Assembly (NCBI RefSeq): GCF_022539315.1
Contig: NC_066333.1
Span: forward strand, 2,108,001-2,172,000
Length of the DNA stretch: 64,000 bases
Reading direction: 5' to 3'
Source of the DNA: Serinus canaria
Taxonomy: Eukaryota > Chordata > Aves > Passeriformes > Fringillidae
In this document: positions 35,192-44,300 of the stretch, one piece after another
Position numbering within the stretch: the first letter of the stretch is position 1
Layout of the letters: each line of letters opens with the position of its first letter
Notes under the pieces: model-generated
Seen by the model: only the letters and a program-made list of their open reading frames with translations
Databases searched by the model: none
What the model was told of the DNA's origin: nothing
Program-made: the position numbers and the translations under genes

Positions 35192-36066
35192 TGTCTTGGT
35201 GTGAACAGCCAGGTGTCTGCTAAGGAAGGCAGGAGCTTCCCCTGAAATGGAAAATGCAAACCCCTCCCTCTGAATTGTTGTAATTTTTAAATTAAGGGGC
35301 TCTCAGGCAGGGAGCAGGAATAACAGCTCTTTATTAGGAAAACTAAAAAATACAAATGCAATAGTACAAAAAAGAGAACAAGCCACTGCCAGAGTCAGAC
35401 AGGCCCTGGCCCCTGTGTGTCAGGGTGGTGGCACAGTCCCATCCCAGGGGGGCTCAGGGTGGTGGCACAGTCCCATCCCAGGGGGGCTCAGGGTGGTGGC
35501 ACAGTCCCATCCCAGGGGGGCTCAGGGTGGTGGCACAGTCCCATCCCAGGGGGGCTCAGGGTGGTGGCACAGTCCCATCCCAGGGGGGCTCAGGATGGTG
35601 GCACAGTCCCATCCCAGGGGGGCTCAGGGTGCTGGCACAGTCCCATCCCAGGGGGGCTCAGCCCTCCTGCAGTGCCAGCTGTGGTTCTGCTGGAGCAGGG
35701 ATCCTGCACAAGGGGGGAGTTTTCCTCTGCAGCTCCAGGGCTGCTGGAGATGGGCCTGCTCTCCCTCTGGGAATGCAGGGCAGCAGAAAGCTGCTCCTCT
35801 GGGAATGCAGGGGGCAAAGGCTGCTGGGCTGTTCCCAGGGCAGATTGGATCCAGGGAGGAATGCTTGGCTCCTCCCCTGGGTGCAGCATCTCCCCATGGG
35901 ATGGTGGAATTTGATCAGCCCTGCAGGGACACTCAGTGGCCATGGACAGCAGAGATCTCCTGGAGGGAGGATGGGCTGTGGGAGAGAGAAAGAAAACTGC
36001 CCCAGGAACAGCAGAGAACTGCCCAGCTCTGACAGATGGCAAATAGCATACACAGCCCCAGCCACA
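35192..36066 (-). mobile_element. Solo LTR, family D, minisatellite form, antisense
   Basis: Starts TGTCTTGG on the plus strand and contains the inverted family D body with a seven-unit minisatellite (35421-35662). It differs from the copy at 29709 by few substitutions over the roughly 330 bp beside the array. The distal boundary is approximate (CAGCCACA at 36066). No matching target duplication was found. Confidence 0.78.
35421..35662. repeat. Minisatellite inside family D LTR, 7 units
   Basis: Seven 34-bp units, the last two with single substitutions (GGATGGTGG and GGTGCTGG). The array therefore decays at the edge nearest the rest of the LTR body. Confidence 0.95.
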
Positions 36067-37328
36067 TCTTCCAACCCCAGACTTGGGCAGCATCACTGGT
36101 GCAGGCACTCCTTAAAGCCTCCACCACCCCAGAGCTGGAGCATCCTGCACATGAAATAGGGCAGAAAGAGAATTGAACTGAGCTTGCCTTGTTGAGGGCA
36201 TTTCCAGGAGAATGTCAGGAAATTGGTCCTTCTCAGCTCCCAATAAAGCCCTGCCAGGCCCCAGAGAGTCACAAAAAAAAGATCCTAAGAGGAAAAGACA
36301 CAAAGAGAACACAAATGCAAGGTGTGGGCAGGCTTGGCCTTTGACAGAGCCTGAGGACAGGCAGAGCTGTGCATGGGTGGAGGAAAGCATCCATGGGGAA
36401 AATCACAGCCCCAGCAGAGCCAGGAGCAATCCCTGTGAGCCTCCTGCTTGGCTTTAGTCACCCTGGAAAGGAGCAGTCAGCCATGGCACCTTTCAGGATC
36501 ACTTCCTAGCCCAGCTGGGGGTACCAAAGGAATCCCTGCTGAGTGATTTCATGTCCAACAAAAGCTGCAGACCCTGATCTCAGTGGGCTGGAGATGGGCA
36601 GTGACTCAGTGAGGAGCTGGAGTGTGACATTTGGGAAGCCAGGATGGCTCTGCATCCCCCCTCACCCTCGATGGGCTGTTCCTCCTGCTTTGCTGTGACT
36701 TCTCATGTATTTTTGGAGAGAAGTGAATGACAGACTATGATAGATCATCATTGCCCTCCCTGCTTTACAGAGCTCAGTTTATCCTCCCAGTCAGCTTTGT
36801 TTAAGGAGCCCAAGGTGCAGGGAAAGCTGTTCCAAAGGGTTGGGATGTTCTGCATTTGATTTTCAAATCTTGTTGTTGTCATTGGCCAACAGCTATAAAT
36901 AGGTGGCACTGCCAAGGCTGGCATCAAACCCAACATATTCGAGGGAAACAGAAGAAAAGCAGCTTTTGCCTGCAGACTTTGATGTCCTTTGTTCCCAGGT
37001 GACAGCCCCCTCTCCTGCATTGCTGGTGCAGAGCATTTCAGAAGTTACCTGCTCTTACCCCACTTCTGGGAGCTTTGGTTGTGCACCTCATCACAGGGAC
37101 AGTGTTCAGAGTAAAATTCCCTCTGGTTCTTTCCAGATCTCTTGGGAAAGGAATTTCAGGTTTTTTACTTTGTCTCACCAAGAGCTGAACATGGGAGGGC
37201 AGGTCTGTGAGTGCTGTAGAGTCTCCTATTTCCCTTGGCTTTAATGAAGCCCTGATGATTTCTGGATTTAAGGTTCCCTCCCAGCATTCTGAGAGTCCAG
37301 GAGGGAGATCCTGGGCCCTTCTGCCTTC
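36067..37328. other. Single-copy sequence with a promoter-like motif
   Basis: No exon or dispersed repeat recognised. It contains an ATTGGCCAAC site followed by CTATAAATAG near 36890. Confidence 0.4.
36893..36902. promoter_or_regulatory. CTATAAATAG: TATA-box or MEF2-type site
   Basis: This 10-mer fits the MEF2 consensus CTAWWWWTAG exactly and is also a strong TATA box. An ATTGGCCAA element (both an inverted CCAAT and a palindrome) lies about 12 bp upstream. That is closer than a CCAAT box normally sits to a TATA box, so an enhancer-type site is at least as likely as a promoter. Confidence 0.35.
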
Positions 37329-37472
37329 AGATTCTTGAAAATTGTTTGGGTTGGACAAGACCTTCAAGACCATGGAGTCCAAACCATTCCCCCAGTACTG
37401 CAAAGCCACTAAACCATGTCCCCAGGTGCCACATCCACAGGGCTTTTAAACCCCCCCAGGGTATAGCTGCTT
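37329..37472 (-). mobile_element. CR1 LINE 3' fragment
   Basis: TTTGGGTTGGACAAGACCTT and ACTAAACCATGTCCCCAGG are typical complement-strand CR1 3' UTR segments. The copy is short and 5'-truncated. Confidence 0.8.
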
Positions 37473-37905
37473 CAAGCCTGAATTAGGAATTTTCTCCCAT
37501 GATGGACACTTCATTAAATCCAAAACGTTTTGTAGAACACAGCAGAATTCTCTGAAATGCTCCTCCTGGAGCAGGTTTCTTGTCTTCAGCGTGTGGATGA
37601 AGTGACATTGTCACAATATTTATGTTTCCCAGCTTGGTGTGCCGGTGACACTGCTGCTGAAGAGTGCTCTTGTCACTCTGGAGAAATTCCCAGTGTGTTT
37701 GCAGGGACTGCAGGAGGAAACTCGCGTGGATCCCCACAGGAACTGACTGAAGGATGGCTGAGCTGATCAAACAAAACCAACTTCTACATTTGTGGGGAGA
37801 ACGGGGCAGTTCTGCTTCTGCACCCCAAAGAGCAGGGGGAGGGCAGAGGGGTTACTGGGGAGTGGGTTTGGGTACTGGCCCAGCCTCCTGCACCTGCCCA
37901 GCTTC
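37473..37905. other. Single-copy sequence, no gene recognised
   Basis: No repeat or exon recognised. Confidence 0.4.
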
Positions 37906-38135
37906 ATCCCCACACACTCCTCATCCTCTCACACCTCTCGTGCTCACACACTCCTTGTGCTCACACACTCCTCATCCTCATCCTCATCCTCATCCTCATC
38001 CTCATCCTCATCCTCATCCTCATCCTCATCCTCACACACTCCTACTTCCCTACACAATCCTCCTCCCTACACACTCCTCATCCCCACACACTCCTCATCC
38101 TCACACGCTCCTCCTCCCTACACACTCCTCATTCC
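37906..38135. repeat. CCTCAT hexanucleotide array within an ACACACTCCTC repeat
   Basis: A pure CCTCAT array of about eleven units (37967-38033) sits inside a looser field of 16-18-bp units containing CACACACTCCTCATCC. The hexamer is itself part of the larger unit, so the core probably expanded from within. Long serine-rich or histidine/proline-rich open frames here are repeat artefacts. Confidence 0.93.
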
Positions 38136-38587
38136 TTACAGGACTAATTGTCTGCTCAGAAAAATCAGCCTTTGTCACACTCACCCACTGTTTTTTTGTA
38201 TCATACCTCCTCTGAAATAATATAACTATTATAAAATAATATAATTACACCCTTCCACCCCAATTTCATCAGTCAGCTCAGTGCACTGTGGTTGCCTTTA
38301 ATTTATTTTCCTAGCAATTAAAATGTGTACCTACTTCTGCAAGCTCCTTAAATCCAATACCACTTCAGACATTTCTACCAAGAAAATAATTTGGTTTGTG
38401 CTGAGCAGATGAACTTCTTGATTACTGAATTCTGCAAAAGGCCACATCTTCCCTGTTATTATTTTTTAATTACTCTTTTGCATTTTTCCTCATGTAGGAC
38501 ATTTTGTGTTGCACAAGTTTATAATTTCCTAAATGCTCTTTTTGTTAAGGTTTTCATCCAGAAAAGGATGAGAAGACATCTCATAAA
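38136..38587. other. Single-copy sequence, no gene recognised
   Basis: AT-rich sequence including an ATAATATAA patch near 38217-38246. No exon recognised. Confidence 0.4.
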
Positions 38588-38822
38588 AGAACCAGAATGG
38601 TCTGGAAGGCTCCTTAAAGCTCATTTCATTCCACCCACTGCCATGGGCAGGGACACCTCCCACTGTCCCAGGCTGCTCCCAGCCCTGTCCAACCTGGCCT
38701 TGGGCACTGCCAGGGATCCAGGGGCAGCCACAGCTGCTCTGGGCACCTGTGCCAGGGCCTGCCCACCCTCACAGGGAGGAATTTCTTCCTAATATTCATT
38801 ATAAACCTCTCCTGTTTTACAC
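38588..38822 (-). mobile_element. CR1 LINE 3' fragment
   Basis: Contains TGCCATGGGCAGGGACACC and GGCCTTGGGCACTGCCAGGG, the same CR1 subfamily wording as at 20930. It ends after AATTTCTTCCTAATATTC. Confidence 0.87.
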
Positions 38823-38954
38823 CCCTGTACCAGCTAATTCAAAGGAGAACAAAAGAACATTCCTGGGCTGCAATTTGTGGGACACTTTCCAAGGAGGCTG
38901 ACCAGGAAAGGGAAGCAATTTAAGGACATGAATTATTGTGAGAGCATCTCTCTA

Positions 38955-39513
38955 TGTCACTGTCACATTTTCTGGAAAAATCCCCTTGCCTGGGATTCTT
39001 CTCCTGGGAAGCTGAGAAGCCTCAGAGAAAAAGAAAAATAATAATTATCTGATTTGCTTCTCCTGTGTTTTGCTGCTTTGGAATGTGGTTGGACATTATT
39101 TACCAAGAGGTTGATTGGTTTCATGTGAGTTGTTTTGACTTAGTGACCAATTACTGTCAGGCTGTGTCAGGGCTCTGGAGGGAGTCACAAGTTTTAATTA
39201 GTATCTTGTTAAGCCTTCTGTCTGTATCCTTTCTCTATTCTTAATATTTGCTATACTAAAACTATGCTATAGTTTTAGTATAGCATAATATAATATAACA
39301 TAATATAGATATAATATAGATATAATATAATATAATATAATATAATATAATATCATATAATATAATATAATATAATATAATATAATATAATATAATATAA
39401 TATAATATAATATAATATAATATAATATAATATAATTAATATAATATCCCTCTAAGAACATGGAGTCAGATTCATCTTTCCTCCCCATGACAGGAGACCC
39501 CAAAAATACCACA
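38955..39513 (+). mobile_element. Solo LTR, family A, microsatellite-expanded, perfect 6-bp duplication
   Basis: Begins TGTCACTGTCAC and ends ATACCACA, bounded by TCTCTA on both sides (38949-38954 and 39514-39519). The duplicated TGTCAC at the start is a small local variant. The A/T-rich region is expanded to an ATAAT array (39280-39447), making this copy about 185 bp longer than the one at 21487. Confidence 0.92.
39280..39447. repeat. ATAAT pentanucleotide microsatellite in LTR
   Basis: About 30 units of TATAA phase with ATAGAT variants at the left edge and a single CATA interruption near 39353. It lies at the same LTR position as the array at 27165. Confidence 0.95.
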
Positions 39514-39566
39514 TCTCTAGGCTTGAGTGATTATTTCAGAAGGAAGAAAAAGGGAAATAAAAGGTG

Positions 39567-40803
39567 TGTCGTGGTTTAAGAGGAAATGAAGTTTTTTGTG
39601 ATAGTGTGGGCAAGCTAATCGGTGTTCAGATTTAATATTGGCACCTGGTTTGTCCACTGAGGGCATGGATACGCCTCTGAGAACACAGGGGGTTAAAAGC
39701 TGTGATCTCCCACGGGAATTTCCTCTTGGAATTCCAGCTTGGGACTGAGCAGACCCTCAACCCTCCCTGCCCGGCCGAGCTGGGCAGGGGGGGAGGGGAG
39801 CCATGCAGCCGGAGAGAGAGGTAGGCCAGGCCTGGGCCCAAGGGTGGAGGAGAACATTGCAAGGGCTTCGGGCAGCCATCCTCCATTTCTCCCCGCCCCG
39901 GAGAGAGGGAGAGAGAGACAGAGCTGGCACCTGTGATAGTGGCCCGGCGTGAAGGAGAAGGGGGGGGGGGGTGCCCAGCAGGGCAGCCAGGCGTGGGAGT
40001 TGATGAAGCAAACCGGCAGAGCCTGGGACTTTTAACCCTTCTGGGGAGGATGGAAACCTTGCAAATGCTGATTCCTCCTGAAGTTGATGAGATTGAGAGG
40101 ATGTTGAGAAGAATTCTAGGTGGGAGGAGATGATGGAGTGGCCTTTGGCTGGACTTTTCTTGTATAGCCACAGCAGAACCCCTTGTGCTCCTGTGACACA
40201 GAGACTGCATTCTAGGGGGAGGCAATGGCTCAGAGCCAGGAGAGTGCGGCGATGTGGAGGTGTGTGAACAGAGACAACGGGTGAGGAGGGTGGTGGTGGT
40301 GCCCTCCGTCTTCGAAGAAGAGGAAGAGGAAGATGATCTCTGTTCAAGAGACCCCTCAGCCCCAGGGGGTGAAATTTGGGGGGGACAAGTGTCCCAAAGG
40401 AGAAGGACTGTGCTCTCTTTGGAACTGGACAAAATATCCTTAAAGGGAAAAACCCTAGAAGCAGCTCTGATCCATGTGCAGTGGTGAGAGCACTGGACAT
40501 GGAAAGAATGTGGCGCAAGAGGGACTCCTCTCTTCTCGAGAGACTGAGAATCGATTATCTAAAGGGTGGCAATGGAATTGGAAATTTGGTGGGGGGAGGA
40601 GGAAGAATTTGGAAGGTTTTCATCTTGTGTTCTATGTGTTTTGTGTGTCTTCCTTTGTAGTTGTAGGTTAATAAAGTTTTTTCCCTTTTAACCTTAAGTT
40701 GGAGCCTGCTCTGCTCTGTCTCTGATCACATCTCACAGTGGGTGCCAGGGAAGGAGGTGATCTCGTGGGGGCACTGGCATTGCGCCAGGCTCAAACTATG
40801 ACA
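39567..40803 (+). mobile_element. Complete 1.24-kb solo LTR with perfect 5-bp duplication
   Basis: Begins TGTCGTGGTTTAA and ends AACTATGACA, flanked by AGGTG at 39562-39566 and 40804-40808. AATAAA at 40670-40675 is followed by a T-rich stretch, marking the R/U5 boundary. The U3-like part is GC- and purine-rich with more CpG than the surroundings. A GAAGAAGAGGAAGAGG purine run lies near 40315. No coding interior accompanies it. Intact ends and duplication suggest a fairly recent insertion. Confidence 0.92.
40670..40675 (+). terminator. Polyadenylation signal of the 39567 LTR
   Basis: AATAAA followed at once by GTTTTTTCCC, a consensus poly(A) hexamer with a U-rich downstream element, 128 bp from the LTR end. 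Confidence 0.7.
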
Positions 40804-40808
40804 AGGTG

Positions 40809-42358
40809 TTTTTCTCATAATTCAGAGGCTGGGAGAAATAGCAGTGATCCTCTGGCTTCCCCTGCCCAGCCTCCCTGTGTGGGGAGGGCGGCTGGCTGCA
40901 GTCTGAGCTGTGTCCTCACTCCCTTCACAGCCTGCCATCCCCCTGATGGAACCTCACACTTGACTCAGGGCCCTGGAGCACACGGTGGGACCTCCCCCCT
41001 CTGGGATGGTGTCCACAAAATACCTGGAAAGGTCCTCCAGCCTCCAGGTGGGGAGGTAGGAGTTGGTAGAGCAGGAGTTGTTTTCTTTTCTGTTCCCTTT
41101 CAGGTGTTCTGTTCACTCGTTTTTCTTTCCTCCAGTGGGTAATGGGAGGAGAGAATGGATTTTTGTTAGTTAAAGATTGATTTCAGTGGTAAGTCATTCA
41201 GCACCACCAAGGAAATGGGTCTGAGATCCCAAATGGTATCTTCACATGGAGAGAGATGTATTTCCCACCTATGGAATATTTTCCACATGTATCCCTACCC
41301 AGAAAACATATTTGTACGGGGAATATGCATTGCAGAGCATCTGCTTATGCATCAGTGTGAGGGTGTTGTTATCACTGCAGGAGGAGTTCAGGGATCCTGT
41401 GCAGCCTGAAATGTCCTGGCCCTGCTGCACCAGGCACCTGAACAGATTTTCTGGGCTTTTGTTTCCTCTTGTGTTCCCAGTTTGGCCTTGCCCCTTGGAT
41501 GTTCATGGGAAAACTTCTTCTGCTGTTGAAAAAAATGGTGTTGTCACTCAAATAACCCTGTGAATGAAGAGGCAAAATCCTAACCTGATTAGATTTGTCC
41601 TGTAAGCTACAGTGTTGGGAAGGGAGGGGAAAAGAGGAGCAGGGGATGAAAGCTGCAATGGTTTGGGGCTAGAAGGTAACTAAAGGATTTGAAAAGCCAT
41701 GGATTGTGCTGAGATCTCTGCCTCCAGCGTGGCTCTCCTTTGGGAAAACCTGGATCTGTGTCCCTGTGCCTACTCCTGGTGGCTTTCCAGACAGGCCACA
41801 ACTGCTCCAGTGTGTTCACCTGGGCTGGAAGCCTGTGAAATGCCTGACTGATGAGGCTCCATAAAACCTGTGATCTTGGCAGTGAGTCATCAATCATTCG
41901 TCTTCATCTGTCCCTACAAGGCACTCCAGTTCTTTAGAAACCAGCACAAATTGAGCAATAACAGCTAATAAAAAATGTATTCCTGAAGAAAAATAGTTTC
42001 TAAAAATGTATTCACAGGACACATTTGTTGAATCCAAATGAGAGGTAAATACAAACCCTGCCGTCTGCATTCTGTGCTCAGATAAAATGAGGAGAAAGGA
42101 GTTTTTTTTCTGACTGCTTTTTATTCTCAAATGCAGGCACAAGCACACGGAGCTGTGCTCCTGCTCCTTTCATCCTCGTGTTCTTCAAGGAAGGGCTCTT
42201 AGACATTTTCATTTCAGCAGATCAAATAGCAGAGATTTCCCCTTTATCTCCTGCCTTCCTTCTCCCTCCTCCTGTTTCCCATTCCAAACCCAGCCTGGCC
42301 TGGAGCAGGGCTGAGCTGGAAGTGCTTGGGCAGCATGGGGAGAGCCTGGCCCAGGGCC
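40809..42358. other. Single-copy sequence, no gene recognised
   Basis: About 1.5 kb without recognised repeats or exons. Confidence 0.45.
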
Positions 42359-43002
42359 TGGGAATCAAGGGTTTAAAGAAACTGAAAGAGTTAAAAGTTT
42401 GGCTAGCTTTAGTTAGGGGGGATAGAAACAATTAGGAGTATAGCAAGAAGAGTGGAGATAATAAGGGAGAGGTAATTACTAGCAGATGGAATAGTTAAGG
42501 CTAAGATATAAACCAGGTATTTGTCTTTAGTGTGTTTAAAGAAGCAGGATGGGATGTGGATCTGACTGTGAAAAAGAAGAGGCCGTGGCTGCACCTGGGC
42601 CCTGAACCTTGAGCTACAGCCAAGGGGTCCAGAGCCTGGCAACAGGGCAAAGGTAAAGGGGCTCTGTGACCTCAGGGACCAAAGACCCATTTCAGAGCCC
42701 ACCAACCCATTTCAAACCCACTGACCCATTTCAAACCCACTGACCCATTTGAGGTGATGGAACTTTGGACCCATTTAAATACATTTTAATATGAAACAGG
42801 GGTGGGCAGGGTTAGGTAATGAATATGTATTAGGTGTTTTGGGAGTTATATGAATATGAAAGACTTTTTTAGATAGAGAGCCTCGACCTGTGATTCTTTG
42901 CACAAGCCTTTGGAAATCCTCTTGTGCCTGGTGCTGTAATAAACATTTGACTTTTCAGCTTTAATTAGTTGAAGACTCCTCTGTCCAAGCTTCACCTGTG
43001 CA
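42359..43002 (+). mobile_element. LTR, family C, copy 2
   Basis: The first roughly 400 bp is nearly identical to 12543-12918, with one extra copy of a 20-bp unit (CCCATTTCAAACCCACTGA). Unlike copy 1, it continues into a complete R/U5-like segment with AATAAAC near 42940 and an end at CTGTGCA. A TATA-like ATATAAACC lies near 42505, some 435 bp upstream of that signal. No target duplication was established. Confidence 0.78.
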
Positions 43003-43154
43003 GGGGGGGAGGGTGAGCCAGCACCGTGGGTGCCAAAGGCTGCACACGTGGAGAATCCCTGTCTGGATGTCTTTAACAGCCCTGGACAGAGCTCCTGCTG
43101 GCCTGGATCAGCTCAGGGTGTCCAGCAGGGCCAGGGCAGTGCCCATCCCTGGGC

Positions 43155-43575
43155 TGGCACTGCTGGGGCACGTCCAGGCCTGGGGTGGTTCTGGTCCCTC
43201 AGGAGAAGGATGAAGACCTTGAGGGGATGGAGTGTGTCCAGGGAAGGGTCCAGGAGCAGCAGAGGGAGCTGGGAAGGGGCTCAGCCTGGAGCAAAGGAGG
43301 CTCAGGGGGCCCTTGTGGTTCTGCACAGCTCCTGGCAGGGGGGGACAGCTGGGGGGGTCAGGCTGTGCTCCAGGGAACAGGGACAGGAAGAGAGGGAACG
43401 GCCCCAGGCTGGGCCAGGGCAGGCTCAGGGTGGATATCTGGAAGGATTTCTCCCTGGAAAGGCTGGCCAGGCACTGGCAGTGGCTGCCCAGGGAGGTTTG
43501 GAGTCCCCATCCCTGGAGGTGTCCAAGGAAGGCCTGGACATGGCACTCAGTGTTCTCAGCTGGGCCGGGGGACTT
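43155..43575 (+). mobile_element. CR1 LINE 3' region, first of two joined fragments
   Basis: Contains GGGGCTCAGCCTGGAGCAA and TGGCTGCCCAGGGAGGTTTG, CR1 3' UTR segments in sense orientation. It stops after GGACATGGCACTCAGTG without its 3' tail, where the second CR1 starts. Confidence 0.82.
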
Positions 43576-43800
43576 TAGAGTGGATATTAGGGAACATTTC
43601 TCTGTGGAAAGGGGAAGGGGTATCCATCCCTGGAACAGCTGCCCAGAGAGGTGGTGCAGTCCCCATCCTGGGGGGAATTCAGGACTGTGTGGGTGTGGCA
43701 CTTGGGGACATGGGCAGCCTTGGCACTGCTGGGTCAATGGTTGGGCTCCATGGCCTTAGAATTATTTTCCCACCCAAACGACTCCATGGTTCCCAAAGGC
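43576..43800 (+). mobile_element. CR1 LINE 3' region, second joined fragment
   Basis: Begins TTAGAGTGGATATTAGGG, which corresponds to an upstream point already passed in the first fragment (GGTGGATATCTGGAAGG). It is therefore a second copy in the same orientation. It ends with a degenerate CR1 3' terminus near GACTCCATGGTTCC. Confidence 0.8.
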
Positions 43801-44035
43801 ATTGTGAGAGCCTTTGCCTGCACACACAGCACTGTGACAATTCCTGAGCAGCTGGAACTGGATGTCCCCATCTCCTGAGGCCTGGCCTCCCAGCAGAGCT
43901 GCTGGCTGAGCTCAAGGGGAGGTTCCAGCAGAGGAATCCTGCCCAACATGGCCATGGCACAGATGGCACCAGGAGCCCAAGAAATGTGCACAGGTCACCT
44001 CAGGGCAGCGTTGCAGTGGCACATCCCCAAACTGG
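43801..44035. other. Single-copy sequence, no gene recognised
   Basis: Short unique stretch between a CR1 tail and a degraded LTR. Confidence 0.35.
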
Positions 44036-44039
44036 TAAT

Positions 44040-44300
44040 GATTCACAGAAGGCTGATCAATCTATTATATTATATCATATCATTATTAAGAAACCCATTG
44101 CTTCTATAGACAGTTATGATACACCTGGACCTAATTGGTCCTTTAATTAAAACACCATCACCAATGGCTAATTAAGAAATCACCCTTTGATAAACAAATC
44201 TCCATAACACATTCCACATGTTCACAACAACAGGTGCAGCAAGTGGAGATAAGAATTGTTTCTCATTCTTTTCTCTGATCCTCTCTCAGCCTTTCCCAGG
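44040..44300 (-). mobile_element. Family B LTR-like element, antisense, degraded
   Basis: Shares with 48252-48510 an ordered set of segments: ACCTAATTGGTCCTTTAATT, ATGGCTAATTAA and GATAAACAA. The ATTGGTC element is an inverted CCAAT box when read as minus-strand sense. CAGAAGGCTGAT near its plus-strand start matches the terminal region of family A. Ends are approximate. Confidence 0.55.

Noticed and set aside
37792..38220. Serine-rich 142-codon open frame as a low-complexity protein
   Set aside because: It is encoded by the CCTCAT array and its parent repeat.
40254..40660. Acidic open frames in the 39567 LTR as a gene fragment
   Set aside because: They lie inside a solo LTR, in a purine-rich segment, with no similarity I recognise. 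Purine runs alone explain the Glu/Asp/Lys content.
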